The notes: generated by a model from the sequence alone, not told the origin. A stretch of 64,000 nt of DNA from Channallabes apus (GCA_030522415.1 CM060118.1:15752651-15816650), one strand, 5' to 3'. Counted from the stretch's first letter, positions 45,880 through 57,970 are shown. A program made the numbers and translations.

Positions 45880-46813
45880 GGGTTGGGCGATATGGCTGAA
45901 AACTGTATCACAATATCAGTGTTTCATATCAGTCGATATCGATAATTATCGATATTTATGACTCATTTAAAGTAAGGACCAGGAGAAGAATATATTACAT
46001 TTAAAATTGTTATTTTAAACTTAACCTTCCTCTGATCATAGTCCCTACATTTATTAAGACAGAAATGTGAACGAACATGAAAAAAATCTAATAATTAAAA
46101 TGTAAACATAAGTCTAAAATCACAATGAACACTTGTTCATTGTGCAAAATTAAAAGAAAATGTAAGAAATGCTTAATAAAGTGTAATAAAATAGTGCAAA
46201 ATGTTCACTTTCTGCTTATGAAGAGGAATCCAGCAGACCAGCACGAGACAACGATATGGCGCAACCAAACGTGATACTGTTACATGATTGCCGTTAGCGT
46301 ATCACTCCCTACGTTGCTAGGTTACCAGAGAGCGAGTGACTTTGTTAATGCAACTGTCACAGGCAAACGGAGGCGGAACAGAAGACTAGCAGTTAGCCCT
46401 TGTAGCGTGAACGGTAAACCCAAACGCGGAAGTAGCGCGAACAGGCAGGATAACCTTGCGAGTTATTATTAGAACTCTCTCACGCCAAGAGCACAATTAA
46501 ACCCGCGTTCTAGCAACACACACTCAATCAGTACTAACATAAGATCCGTCGAAGCGTCGGAAACGGCATGGGCAGACTCAGTGACTGAGCGACTCTCATC
46601 TCCGTTTATGCTTCCTGAATCGCGACCATACTACTTCCGGGTCCTAGTGCCGGTCGCGGAACGGGTGCGCATGACAGCAACCACTAGATTCGCGACCTCT
46701 GTTTTCTTCCGACAAAAAAAAAATATTGAACATTCTATCGAACACATTTTTTATTGATATCGATCACGTGTCTTTCACAATACATAACGTTATCGTTTTA
46801 TCGCCCAGCCCTA
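45880..46813. mobile_element. hAT-like non-autonomous element
   Basis: The left end AGGGTTGGGCGATATGGC and the right end TATCGCCCAGCCCTA are an imperfect inverted pair of the TAGGGCTGGGCGATA type known from hAT elements, with ATCGATAATTATCGATATTT-like subterminal sequence. The GC-richer interior (46330-46690) matches 32865-33120 in inverse. The flanking 8 bases are AT-rich and do not give a convincing duplication. No transposase frame remains. Confidence 0.65.
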
Positions 46814-46988
46814 ATTTTATATATATAGTTTAAAAAATACACAGACATATTCAGTTGTTAAGAATGACCTCAATTTTAAATTCTCTTAAATTAATTCAAC
46901 TTATGATATAATTTTTTCAATCCTCTCGTGTATTTTATCCATTTTTTGATGTCTCAATAAAAAAAAAATGTTAATTCATAATTCTAAT

Positions 46989-46992
<4 letters not shown>

Positions 46993-47068
<76 letters not shown>
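46993..47068. repeat. (TA)n microsatellite
   Basis: More than 70 bases of TA alternation. Confidence 0.98.
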
Positions 47069-47070
<2 letters not shown>

Positions 47071-47211
47071 CTAGACATTATTGTTTAAAAAATTCTCGTA
47101 ATACGGCGACGTAGGGAGAGAAAGAAAAAGAACCCGCTACTGGGTTCACTCTCTTTATTTTGCCTTTTTAATCCTCATTTCCATATGTATAGCATGTAGG
47201 ATCATGGGATA

Positions 47212-48831
47212 CAGTGGTGTGAAAAACTATTTGCCCCCTTCCTGATTTCTTATTCTTTTGCATGTTTGTCACACTTAAATGTTTCTGCTCATCAAAAACC
47301 GTTAACTATTAGTCAAAGATAACATAATTGAACACAAAATGCAGCTTTTAAATGAAGGTTTATGTTATTAAGGGAGAAAAAAAAACTCCAAATCTACATG
47401 GCCCTGTGTGAAGAAGTGATTGCCCCCCTTGTTAAAAAATAACTTAACTGTGGTTTATCACAACTGAGTTCAATTTCTGTAGTCACCCCCAGGCCTGATT
47501 ACTGCCACACCTGTTTCAATCAAGAAATCACTTAAATAGGAGCTACCTGACACAGAGAAGTAGACCAAAAGCACCTCAAAAGCTAGCAATCATGCCAAGA
47601 TCCAAAGAAATTCAGGTACAAATGAGAACAAAAGTAATTGAGATCCATCAGTCTGGTAAAGGTTATAAAGCCATTTCTAAAGCTTTGGGACTCCAGCGAA
47701 CCACCGTGAGAGCCATTATCCACAAATGGCAAAAACATGGAACAGTGGTGAACCTTCCCAGGAGTGGCCGGTCGACCAAAATTACCCCAAGAGCGCAGAG
47801 ACAACTCATCCGAGAGGCCACAAAAGACCCCAGGACAACATCTAAAGAACTGCAGGCCTCACTTGCCTCAATTAAGGTCAGTGTTCACGACTCCACCATA
47901 AGAAAGAGACCGGGCAAAACGGCCTGTATGGCAGATTTCCAAGGCGCAAACCACTTTTAAGCAAAAAGAACATTAAGGCTCGTCTCAATTTTGCTAAAAA
48001 ACATCTCAATGATTGCCACGACTTTTGGGAAAATACCTTGTGGACCGACGAGATAAAAGTTGAACTTTTTGGAAGGTGCGTGTCCCGTTACATCTGGCGT
48101 AAAAGTAACACAGCATTTCAGAAAAAGAACATCATACCAACAGTAAAATATGGTGGTGGTAGTGTGATGGTCTGGGGTTGTTTTGCTGCTTCAGGACCTG
48201 GAAGGCTTGCTGTGATAGATGGAACCATGAATTCTACTGTCTACCAAAAAATCCTGAAGGAGAATGTCCGGCCATCTGTTCGTCAACTCAAGCTGAAGCG
48301 ATCTTGGGTGCTGCAGCAGGACAATGACCCAAAACACACCAGCAAATCCACCTCTTAATGGCTGAAGAAAAACATAATGAAGACTTTGGAGTGGCCTAGT
48401 CAAAGTCCTGACCCGAATCCTATTGAGATGTTGTGGCATGACCTTAAAAAGGCGGTTCATGCTAGAAAACCCTCAAATAAAGCTGAATTACAACAATTCT
48501 GCAAAGATGAGTGGGCCAAAATTCCTCCAGAGCGCTGTAAAAGACTCGTTGCAAGTTATCGCAAACGCTTGATTGCAGTTATTGCTGCTAAGGGTGGCCC
48601 AACCAGTTATTAGGTTCAGGGGGCAATTACTTTTTCACACAGGGCCATGTAGGTTTGGGTTTCTTTTCTCCCTAAATAATAAAACCCCTCATTTAAAAAC
48701 TGCATTTTGTGTTTACTTGTGTTATCTTTGACTAATAGTTAAATGTGTTTGATGAGCAGAAACATTTTGTGTGACAAACATGCAAAAGAATAAGAAATCA
48801 GGAGGGGGGCAAATAGTTTTTCACACCACTG
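47212..48831 (+). mobile_element. Full-length Tc1-like transposon with decayed transposase
   Basis: TA (47210-47211) precedes CAGTGGTGTGAAAAACTATT and TA (48832-48833) follows AGTTTTTCACACCACTG; the terminal repeats extend inwards for about 180-200 bases. At 1620 bp with a central transposase it is of normal Tc1 size. It is the parent type of the deleted copy at 390-1125; a third piece lies at 51495-51592. Confidence 0.95.
47592..48613 (+). pseudogene. Tc1-like transposase with one frameshift and one nonsense codon
   Basis: The start is ATG at 47592 (MPRSKEIQVQM). The DNA-binding half matches the copy at 763. At about 47914-47918 one A is missing from an A-run relative to that copy, shifting the frame. 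The catalytic half continues in the third frame from before 48038: Asp in WTDEIKVELFG, Asp in QQDNDPKHTS, and Glu in SPDPNPIEMLWHDL. A TAA at 48356-48358 interrupts it after KSTS, just before the next block WLKKN; a GAA-to-TAA change would explain it. All three catalytic residues survive, but no intact protein can be made. The end is TAG/TTAG at 48613. Confidence 0.9.
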
Positions 48832-48859
48832 TATATCCGGTCCTCCCAATGGCAAAATG

Positions 48860-49337
48860 AACGCGAAGAAAACAACTAGAAGTGTTTTCCTTGCGTTCGT
48901 TGGGATTCGAACGGCAAGAACAAGCTGCATGCAACTTTTTTTTGTCGCCATATAAACACGCAGCCAGACAAACGCACGTCACCAAAGCCCGTGTGAACAC
49001 TCTCATTGTGTAGAAAAACCTCAGCGCTTGATCCGCACTCACCCGACGCTACAAACGCCAGAAAAACGCTCGATTTTAACGCCCGATAAGAAGCATTTAA
49101 TGTAAATTGCTCCCATACCTTGGAGGACTTGGGGCGCGTGCTTTTTCCTGCAGACGCTTCTGTAACCTTCATTGCACGAGCGGCTGTGTATCTGTGTGTG
49201 TCTTTGTGTATTTGTGCATTTTGTGGTCGCGCTCCTCAATAACGTGAGCAGCCCAACTAATCGATAACGGCATTCGTTGACAACGAATTTCATTATCGAT
49301 AATTATCGATTTTATCGTTTAGTTGTTGCAGCCCTAG
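48860..49337 (-). mobile_element. hAT-like element end with BED-type exon remnant
   Basis: Near 49290-49337 are ATTATCGATAATTATCGATT, TTATCGTTTAGTTGTTGCAG and CCCTAG, the hAT terminus of the CAGGGCTGCAACTAA type. On the minus strand an ATG at 49172 opens a frame with SSKVWEQFTLN, the start of a BED zinc-finger exon; the zinc-binding Cys pair is not visible afterwards. The other end of the element was not found. Confidence 0.55.
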
Positions 49338-49339
49338 AC

Positions 49340-49800
49340 CGCTGTGTAAAGCCTTCTTCAGCACATTCCAAAGATTCTCAATGCAGTTAAGGTCTTGACT
49401 CAGTCATGGTCAATCCATGTATGAAAATTATGTCACATTCTCCTTAAACCGCTCTTTCACAATCTGAGTCTGATGTCATCGTCACCTTGGAATATGGCTG
49501 TGCCATCAGGTAAGAACAAAAAACTGTTAATGGAAAAAACCTGGTGACTTAATTGTATGGGCCCATAATTGTTGAACCAACAGAAGCAAACCCAGATCAT
49601 AACACTATCCTACAGGCTTGTACAGCATGCACTAGGCAGGATGGTGCACCACTTCATCTGCCTCACTTCGCACCCTGACGCACCAATCACTCTTGAACAG
49701 GGTAAGTCTGGACTCATCAGACCACATGACCTTTTCCTATGCTTCACAGTCCATTCTTTACACTCCTAGCAAATTGTAGCCTTTTTCCGATTAGCGTCAC
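49340..49800 (-). mobile_element. Tc1-like transposase-region fragment, minus orientation
   Basis: CCAAAGATTCTCAATGCAGT, GTCAATCCATGTATGAAAAT, CCTTGGAATATGGCTGTGCC, CCCAGATCATAACACTATCC, GGTAAGTCTGGACTCATCAG and ACCACATGACCTTTTCC lie in order and match the antisense of a common fish Tc1-like transposase gene. Several indels break it and neither end is present. Confidence 0.7.
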
Positions 49801-51454
49801 CGATGAGTGGTTTTCTAACAACTGGCTATACAGCTGTTTAGTGAGTTCTCTTAACAAAATAAATATCTTGTTTCCGACTGAAACTTATATTAGTCACTGC
49901 AGTAATTATCCAATGAAAGTCCCTTTGCTTTGTTTAGTCCAGGGTATTTGCGTCATGTCTTACATGTACTGCATGTTCATTGCTGATATATGGCTGTAAA
50001 TTATTACAGTTCAGGTTATAAAAACGACACGGATGATAATTAAACTGTCAGACAAAATATGAGAAACATGATAGGCTTATACTATAATCCTGTGGTGATG
50101 GAGCGGAGATATAAACAATCGCAGATATGAGCCAAGACAGATGGCAGATGCTGATTGACAGGCTTTTGTCCCAGAACTGAATGTAATTATAGGACTTCGT
50201 CGTCACTAATATTTTAACCTGAATCTAAAACTACTGCTGCAAAAGGCTAAATAAAAACAATAGATATGATGTAACAGGCAGGAGAATGTCAGGAATATAG
50301 GATATCAGAAAGGAAGACATTTGCTTAATAATACTGACAAGTAATATTTTATATCATGCATCACAGCTAAATATATCTTGGTGTACTCTAACTGAATTTA
50401 AGAGCCCAGTTTCCTCTAAACGATTTCCCAGTCTTAATTGGTAGAGATGGTTTACTATGATGCATGCACAGAGATCTGTGTGCTGTGAGGCTTTTAAAAT
50501 GTCCAGACTTGACCATTAAACAAAGTCACATTTGTAGTAGGGTTGTTACGGTGTTGCACTTCATCATGGTGAATGACTGAATGGTTCATTTATTGAAGAT
50601 TTTTTTTTTTCCAAAAATAATTATTTAAATTTGTTTCCATCTATTACCCTTTAATCATTATATTTCTTTCTAACTCCTGTTGTTCTCATTCCTTTAATGA
50701 CTGGCTGCAACAACCTCAAAATAATCACACCCCACTGTCTGGACCATGGTAAACATGAGTGGCTGTTTAATCCACTACTTTATTAAAAATGTTACAACGC
50801 CAAGGATAAAACCGATAGACAGCTCAGATTGCTGAATGACCAAACCACTGACCCTCACTGACTGGATTAAAACTTTTAATAACAGGATCAGCATCATATG
50901 CTGACCGGTTCTCCTCTTTAATTACTTTCTGTTCGTACTGTGCCCAATGGAGAAAAAAATAAAACCTCCGTTTCGAACTGCAATCACAATGGAAGGAGTT
51001 TGAAATGTAATGTCACATTTTCCATTAGGCCTTGCCCACTGTGTAGAGAGAGAACTCCTTTTCAAGCAGCAGCTCCACACGTTCAGACTCGAACCCCAGG
51101 GAGCTCGGCAGGAGCCACGCCGAGACGTGCACTCGCATCACTTTATGACTAGGAGGGTTTATCACTGTTGTTAAAAATAAAAAAAAGAAATGAAAAAAAA
51201 AAAAACAAGTAAGCTAAGACGTGTCCTTTCTCACTACACAGGACAAGGAAGTGAATGAAACACACTCGTGCCCAAGCAAGTTTTAGTTGGTCTTGTCTCG
51301 AATGAATACAGATTTGTATTATATACTGTAGACGTATACATTTATGCACTTACATCAAACAACATAAAAATGAGATGGACAATACCAACCTACTATTGGG
51401 CTGCATCAAGCAAAGAAAACAACTAAGGAACTGGGTAAAGAAACTTTTAACATA
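49801..51454. other. Unique intronic sequence, nothing recognised
   Basis: A GC-richer stretch with several CpGs lies at about 51080-51140. No exon or element recognised. Confidence 0.35.
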
Positions 51455-51482
51455 TTTATATTATATTATATTATATTATATA
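51455..51482. repeat. (TTATA)n pentanucleotide repeat
   Basis: Five to six TTATA units directly precede a Tc1 fragment. Confidence 0.85.
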
Positions 51483-51494
51483 GAGATGTACAGT

Positions 51495-51592
51495 AGCCTA
51501 AGTCAAAGTCCTGACCTGAATCAAACTGAGATGCTGTGGCATGACCTTAAAAAGCCAGTTTGTGCTCGAAAACCCGCCAAACATCTCCCTAT
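51495..51592 (+). mobile_element. Tc1-like transposase fragment, Glu block
   Basis: The plus frame reads LSQSPDLNQTEMLWHDLKKP and VCARKPAKH, matching the third catalytic block of the 47212 copy (PIE altered to QTE). Confidence 0.85.
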
Positions 51593-52949
51593 GTATGATT
51601 AGTGGCAAAATCGCACACACCATATTTAAATATATACATATTAAATCCATTGTTTCCTCTGAAGTAAAAAACTTGGTGAATGCTTGGGTTGGATGCTGAT
51701 GCCCTCAGCGTTTCCTCAAATTTATCTTTGATTTAGTTTACACTGAACTTTTCAAAGTGCAACCAATACCAAATAGGATGAGCCCTCATACGCGACACAG
51801 CAAGAATGTGTGTTTACTCTAAAGCATGTCTAGAGCCTTTTTTGTTGGAGACCAATCCTGGCTTTAAACTTTTCCACATTGGGCTATGTTTATGAATAAA
51901 CTGTTAATAAACATGTCCAGATGACATCGCAGCACTTCACAACCAAGCAAGGCTACACACAGTAAACTGTTGAACAACAGCGACGCGACCGTCAGTCATT
52001 TCCTGTAGCTGTTTTATGAGGCAAGTAGACAAAGTCTTCAGCCAGACATGCAGTAGGCAAAGTCGTCTTACAAAACACGCTGAATGAGAAGGCCTTTCGG
52101 ATTCAATCCGAGTTACCTGGATTTTGCATGGATTACGAGTAATTCCTAGTCGAATATCAGCAACAAGAATATAATACTGACACACCGGTGATTCGAGTCA
52201 CTCTCTTTCAGTCGTTTCCTCCAGGTTGTACAATTTCATCCGACCTCTAGAAATAATTTAGACTGGCGCGTCTAGGTGGGAGTAAATGTGTGAAGAAAAA
52301 TATTCCCTCCACTTCTATTGAAAGCTTTAGGAACGCTGTTCTAACCACAAACAAACATGAGGACTGGGTTAAAGTGTCATCACTCAGGAGTCATAAAAAC
52401 ACTGTCGGTAAAAACGGCCTATGATGAACACAACTGAGCAACGCACAAACGTGCACGCAAGAGCACATGCAAAGGGCATTTCCATGTCATAGCAACAGAG
52501 AAATCAGAAACAAAAGGATACACACCCCATGTAGCAGCCAAGGGTGTTACTTAGACCTGAAAATCTTGATCTCATACAAGAGATTTCAAGAAAAGAAATG
52601 AATAAATGCTGAATTGTTTCAGAAATCGATGAATAATTTTCAGAGAAGCATGAGACCGTAGTTACTGGGAAAACTGTGTGCTTATCTTGGAGCCGCTTTC
52701 TTTCTTTACGCAGTTGTATGATTGAAAATCCTATTACCTCACCGTTCGGGAGAGGGGCACTGCTTCTCAAAGCCTGGGATTTGTAGGCGATAAAAAAAAT
52801 AAAATAAAAAAAGCAGCCTAAAAATACGTTCTTCCCATACATGGAAAAAAAACGTTTGTGGGGTACTAAGCTCCCATTGCAAAAGTACAGTACAGCATGA
52901 AATCTATATAAAACCTCTGGGTCTGGTTCAGATAGTTAACAGTAACCAG

Positions 52950-52994
<45 letters not shown>

Positions 52995-53259
52995 CATGCG
53001 TGCATAAATACAGATCTGATTCGATACGCACTCAGTCACTGATGGTGCGCTTCTTTGTACAGTATATTAATTTTCGATTTCTCATTTTCTACTTTCGATT
53101 TGGATGAAACCTTCCTGATGTGAAAAGTTATCACATCTGTTCCACAATATTTTTATTTAGAATTGTACAACGGTTGATTCAGACCGAGTAACCTGATTGG
53201 ATGAAAGGCATTACACGATTGCTGAGATGGAGACGTTTAACTATTAGTTGTCACTGATC
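51593..53259. other. Intronic sequence with a CA microsatellite
   Basis: A (CA)n tract of about 43 bases lies at 52951-52993. A 112-codon minus frame (52842-52504) has no recognisable domain. Confidence 0.4.
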
Positions 53260-53262
53260 TAA

Positions 53263-54004
53263 GGCTACGTTTCCACTGCCAGGTAAATGTGACCCAATTC
53301 CGATTTTTTGCTCATATGTGACACATATCGGATATGTTCTATGTCCGTGTAAACAGGAAAAAAACGCATGCATTCCGATATTTCGAGATCGGTTTCAGGC
53401 CTCCTTCATATGTGGAAATAAATCGGATATAAATCAGATATGTGCTGATGTGATTGCCGTGTAAACAGACAGATCGGATTTCCTGAGGCATTGTGTTCTG
53501 TACGTCATTAAAACTGCGACTTCTTCGCGGTTTAATGACGTAATGTTAATCTCCGGTGGAAGCGCGTGTGGAATTACAACATCGCAGGTGACGTGGAAGA
53601 GGAAAAGAACAACACCCTCCCCCCCTCCAACACACACACGCCTTGTGTTAATGCTTATTTGGGCTAAATAACATTAAATCAGTATTTGATGAATAAACAT
53701 ATGTGCAGGCTGCAATTATGCCGTTTTTTTCTCTCCTCCTCCGTTTTAAAACCATGGTGCGCGAACTTTGCATATATAGCAGAAATAGCGTTAAGCATAT
53801 TTCACCTTCTTCTTTCTTGGCCAGTGTGTAGCGCAAGAACCTCCCTTTAAGTATGCGCGATGTTTCAGATGGTATGGCGAGTGTAAACACGTGAATCGGA
53901 TATGAGTCAGAGTTAAAAGAACGTGTAAACAGACGGTTAAAAAAAATCAGATATAGGCAACAAATCGGAATTAAGCATCGAGACCTGGCAGTGTAAACGT
54001 AGCC
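53263..54004. mobile_element. Harbinger-type non-autonomous element, 742 bp
   Basis: TAA at 53260-53262 and TAA at 54005-54007 flank inverted ends GGCTACGTTTCCACTGCCAG and its partner, with one mismatch in the first 22 bases. TAA duplications and GG...CC ends fit PIF-Harbinger. Subterminal motifs ATCGGATAT and GTGTAAACAG recur on both sides. A minus frame (53890-53648) is basic in part (KRRRREK) but not recognisable as a transposase or Myb-like protein. Confidence 0.75.
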
Positions 54005-54007
54005 TAA

Positions 54008-54927
54008 ATGAACCAGGCTTTGGGGTCAAATGTTCTTAGAAACCATCTTGGGGCCTTAATGTGAAAAACGCCCTCAGTGTCCCAGATCCCTAAACTATTA
54101 GCTCGTCCAACCTGGGACCGATTTTTATACTGGCTGAGAAAAAGAATTTGCAGTACCGCAATAAAGTGTATTGTGACACAATATAACCAAATATAATTAT
54201 ATCCGCTAATTTCCCAGCCCACATTAAACCCCTCTTAAGTCCTGACTCATAAAAACCAAAGCTTCTGAGTCACTATTCTCATCATTCATAAGGTATAACA
54301 ATTTCAAGTATGCATCCCACCATCAGTCACAGTAGTTCTTCCACGCAGTCATTAGGAGCAGGAGATGGAAAATCTCTACAACGCACCAAGACACAAGAAC
54401 AAAGCTTAGTAGCTTTAAGCACAGGCAACATTACTATCAGTTTACAATAACACAAGCAAATTTGTATGTCATCACCGGGCCTGTTTTTAAAATTTAAACT
54501 AAAATACTAAAAACCAAGAGCACACCCTGAGGAGTGAAGTTAAAAGCTTCCGATGCTTTTCACTTGCGCCTCATCAGATCTTTTTCTCATTTGCATATGA
54601 AATGTGATCCTTTCAGTTTGAAGCCTCTTAAAGATGATGCAAGACGAGTTTAACAACACCAGGGTTTCCTGCAGACACCGATATCCAGCCTAGTGACTGA
54701 CACCGACTTTGCTTCCAGCGCAAGCGGCTCCCTATGGCATATGGTTTCTCAGTACAACATGAGCAACAGATATTTTGGTCTATGGTGTCATCAGTAGACA
54801 GACTAAAAATAATTGCAGTACAATAAAAAAAAAAATAAAAAAAAACCATGATTGATTTATGTATTCCAGCTTTTGTAAATCATTTTATGAGTTCTTGATT
54901 TATTAATAAAATGATCATAAGGATAAG
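54008..54927. other. Unique intronic sequence, nothing recognised
   Basis: An A-rich patch occurs at 54826-54846. No exon or element recognised. Confidence 0.35.
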
Positions 54928-55252
54928 CGGCACGGTAGCTTAGCGGTTAGCACTGTCGCCTTGCACCTGCACGGTTCAATTCCCATCTCTGTGTGCATGG
55001 AGTTTGCATGTTCTCCCCATGCTTGGTGGGTTTCCTCCGGGTACTTCCAAGATTAGGCTAATAGGTGTTCGTAGTGTGTGAATAAGTGTGCAAGCGTGTG
55101 TATGTGCCCTGCGGTCTATTAGCACCCTGTGTCCAGGGTGTACCCCACCTCATGCCACAAGATTCCTGGGATAGACTCCAGGCCCGCCACAACCCTGTAT
55201 ATAGGGTTAGACAATGAGTGCGTGAGGGAGGGAGTGAGTGAGTGAGTGAGTG
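54928..55252 (+). mobile_element. V-SINE-like repeat, near full length, with (GAGT)n tail
   Basis: GCGGCACGGTAGCTTAGCGG (A-box region), GCACTGTCGCCTTGCACC, a B-box-like GGTTCAATTCCCA, TGGAGTTTGCATGTTCTCCC, GGTGGGTTTCCTCCGGGTAC, CCTGTGTCCAGGGTGTACCC and AGGGTTAGACAATGAGTG lead to the GAGT tail. It is the best preserved of the six copies. Confidence 0.88.
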
Positions 55253-55397
55253 ATCATCATGAGCTCCAATAACTTACAACATTTAACAAAACATCCAGAT
55301 GACCCAGAAATGTTCGCCAAGAATCCACATGAGCCACACAAGATCCAATTCAACACACGCCACATATATACATTATATTACATACATATTATATGTA

Positions 55398-55740
55398 GAC
55401 CAATCAGCCATGATCTGAAAACCATTAACATTAAAACCACCTAGGGTTTGGGTTCCCATTGTGCCACCGTAGTGTCTGCTACCGTAGGATGGTTCCTTTG
55501 GGTGCTGTGGGTTGCAAGGTAGGGCCACCATGGATCGGAATTGTTTGTCCCATGCATGCTCGGTTGGTTTGAGATCTGGAGAATTTGGTCGAATCAACAA
55601 CCATGAACTCTTTGCCTGCCAAGCCCCATATGTAGCATTCACTTTTTTTGGTGGTTTGTGCTGCACTGGCGTTTCTCTGGGATCAGGCTGGATGGCATTA
55701 GGTGCCAATGATGATATCACCAGTTTACTGGCATATAAAT
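55398..55740 (-). mobile_element. Tc1/IS630-like fragment (GATCAGCCAT end)
   Basis: ACCAATCAGCCATGATCTGA, CATTAAAACCACCTAG, GCCACCATGGATCGGAATTG and TGCTCGGTTGGTTTGAGATC resemble the 7973 copy. The minus frame holds RPNSPDLKPTEHAWDKQFRS, the third catalytic block. Confidence 0.75.
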
Positions 55741-55817
55741 GTTAATCAGCGTCATTCAATAAGAGAAAACACCTGGGTAAATCTATTGTTGGAAATGTTT
55801 ATTAAAGTTGGGTCATA

Positions 55818-56230
55818 CAGTTCACGTCAAAAGTGTGGATTTGTTTTCTACATTCTATCACAATACTGGAATTTTCAAAATTATGAAATAACATGACATA
55901 AAGGTAATTAAATAACAACAAAAGTTAGTTGTTATTTTAAGACATGAAGGTCAGCTCTTCTGGAATAGTTCTTACAAGAACAGTATTCTCAAGCGCATTT
56001 GCAAATCCCATCAAGTACCATGATGAAACTGGCCCTCATGAAGACCTTCCCAGGAACGCAAGACCAAAACGTATCTGTGCTGCAGAGGAGAAGTTCATTT
56101 AAAGTTAGCAGTCAATTAACAGCACCTCATATTTTGGATTCCTTCCGTATTGTTTTACAATGTAGAAAGCAATAGAAATCAGGAAAGACCATGGAGTTGG
56201 AAGTTGTGTCCAAACTTTTGACCGGTACTG
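55818..56230 (+). mobile_element. Internally deleted Tc1-like element, 413 bp
   Basis: TA (55816-55817) precedes CAGTTCACGTCAAAAGTGTG and TA (56231-56232) follows TTTTGACCGGTACTG. Inner blocks AACTGGCCCTCATGAAGACC, GTGCTGCAGAGGAGAAGTTC and TTTACAATGTAGAAAGCAAT belong to the N-terminal coding edge and 3' leader of a common fish Tc1 family; nearly all of the transposase is deleted. Confidence 0.82.
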
Positions 56231-56232
56231 TA

Positions 56233-57026
56233 TCCAAAATATCCACTTCAGTATAAAGGCAAATTTAACACCTGTACCATGTGGATTAAAGTGACTTGCA
56301 TGCAATTTACATTTAGCACCGTCCAGAAAATGTAATCTATGGCAAAAGCTCACAGGGACCTAAAACAAATCAAATGCAACTCATCAATGAATAAGTAGCT
56401 CAGCTACACTTCTACCTTTTATAGGATGCCATTACGGTTATCCAACTTGAACTTCTAGTCTTATATGTCTTGATTATTCTTCTTAAAGTTATTAATGCAC
56501 AACAACACGATCCTCATGCCATGCAAATCTATGATAATTGCTACTTAGGAAAAAACGTACTCAGACAAAATAATACCTGGAGTCATGAAGGAAATTCTCA
56601 CGCAACCAAAGCGTTCACGATACACACTGAATCAGACAGGCGGTCAGAAAATGAGCTCCGCTCAACATACCGGAGAGCAATTTCAGCGAAGTGAAAGGCT
56701 TCCGGGGATTAATTTGTAATGGATGCGTAGGTGTGTAGAGAGCGCTTATGTTGTGATTGGTGGCGTGTAGAAGCAGCGGGCCCGGCAGCACTGAGATCAG
56801 TGCTACACTGCTGCTGTCCTTCATCTGTCCACCATCAGCTCCAGAGTTTAGCCTCCATTACCAGCAGGAGCATTTTGAAAATCAATTCTGCGCCTCACAC
56901 AAGATTCATTATGACCTTTAACGAACAAAACAGACTCTAAGCGTTTCATCTAACATTACTCAATTTAAACTAATATTTGTCCTCGATAATTCACAAATAT
57001 GTTTGGCAGTTCTCCTTTTGCTGTCT
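56233..57026. other. Unique intronic sequence with a GC-richer patch
   Basis: The 56580-56960 part is less AT-rich, contains TTAATTTGTAATGG (homeodomain-like) and CAGCAGGAGC, and shows no repeat. It may be conserved non-coding DNA, which is a guess. Confidence 0.25.
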
Positions 57027-57335
57027 ATTTTAGGAACACCTGTACACCTACACTTTCAGGAAATGCTCCAACTGCAAACCCATCATGGGGCAGCAGCATA
57101 AAGCTCAGATACAGAAATCAAGAGCTTCAGTTAATATCCCCTTTTCCATTGCTTATAGCATTTTTCTGGTGCAAGTTCACAGGGAACCTGGAGGCCATCC
57201 CAAAGAACTTGGATGAGCTACTACTGTGGTTTTCGTTTGCTGGTTCTAAGAACGGGGATCCAAATCTATACAGGTCGCAATCTGACCAAAACTGCATAGT
57301 TAAAATTTGGAAAGCCTTGGAAAGAAAGAGAAACT
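57027..57335 (+). mobile_element. Tc1-like family fragment (TTTATTAGGAACACC type), deleted
   Basis: TTTTAGGAACACCTGTACAC is the family's left end region, then GGGGCAGCAGCATAAAG, CAGATACAGAAATCAAGAGC, TTCAGTTAATAT. After unrelated sequence, TCTGACCAAAACTGCATAGT with AAAATTTGGAAAGCC recalls the mid-transposase region. Middle parts are missing or replaced. Confidence 0.6.
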
Positions 57336-57394
57336 AGCTGAGAAACAGAGACGATTCGTTTAAAGTCGTATAAAGCTGTCTAAAATGTAGAGGA

Positions 57395-57970
57395 CAGTAA
57401 TGGCTCATATGGTTAAGGTTCTGGTAACTGTTCAGTAGGTCAGGGGTACAAGCCTTAGCAACACCAAACTGCCACTTTTGGGCCACTGAGCAAGGGCTTA
57501 TAAGCCATTTTGACTCTCAGGTCTGGATCTTGTCGTTCAGTGAGAATACAATAGTTACGGGCTCAAGAACCGAGTCCAAGACCACCTTTTCAAGCAGACT
57601 TGCATACTTGGGCATGCATCTGATCAAATATGGAGGCCAATAGGTTCTGAGCATGGAAGTAGACTGTTGTTTAGACGAGATGTCATCAGTGCCATTGGTC
57701 TCACCAAAAACCTCTTTATAGCAGGTACCAAGTAGATGCATAATACCCACCTGCTGTATCGGAGAGTAGAGGGGAAGCATACCTGACACCAGGTAGGAAA
57801 AATATAACGTGAATGCAGAACAGAGGCGGAGTGTGGAGGGGGAGCTATTGTTCCTGGCCATGGTACAAATAAATCAGGCTTAATGTATAATGTACTGGGA
57901 TATGCGGGGGGGGGGAAAATAATAAATTTCACTGTGCTGTAAGGTAGATGTGACGAATAATTGGACCTTA
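57395..57970 (+). mobile_element. tRNA-derived SINE interrupted by a foreign segment
   Basis: The head TAATGGCTCATATGGTTAAG with GGTCAGGGGTACAAGCC (B-box-like), CTGCCACTTTTGGGCCACTG and AGCAAGGGC is at 57395-57505. The matching tail GGGATATGCG ... AATTTCACTGTGCTGTAA, GGTAGATGTGACGAATAA is at 57897-57955. About 380 bases between them (57515-57890) are not part of the SINE. Confidence 0.6.
57517..57861 (-). other. 114-codon open frame inside the SINE-interrupting segment
   Basis: The frame begins MARNNSSPSTLRLCSAFTLY and includes GMLPLYSPIQQVGIMHLLGT, but I recognise no family. It lies wholly in the segment inserted between SINE head and tail. A chance frame is possible. Confidence 0.2.

Noticed and set aside
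52504..52842. A 112-codon minus frame with a hydrophobic start
   Set aside because: The hydrophobic stretch comes from a T-rich run on the minus strand (FFYFIFFI); no family recognised.
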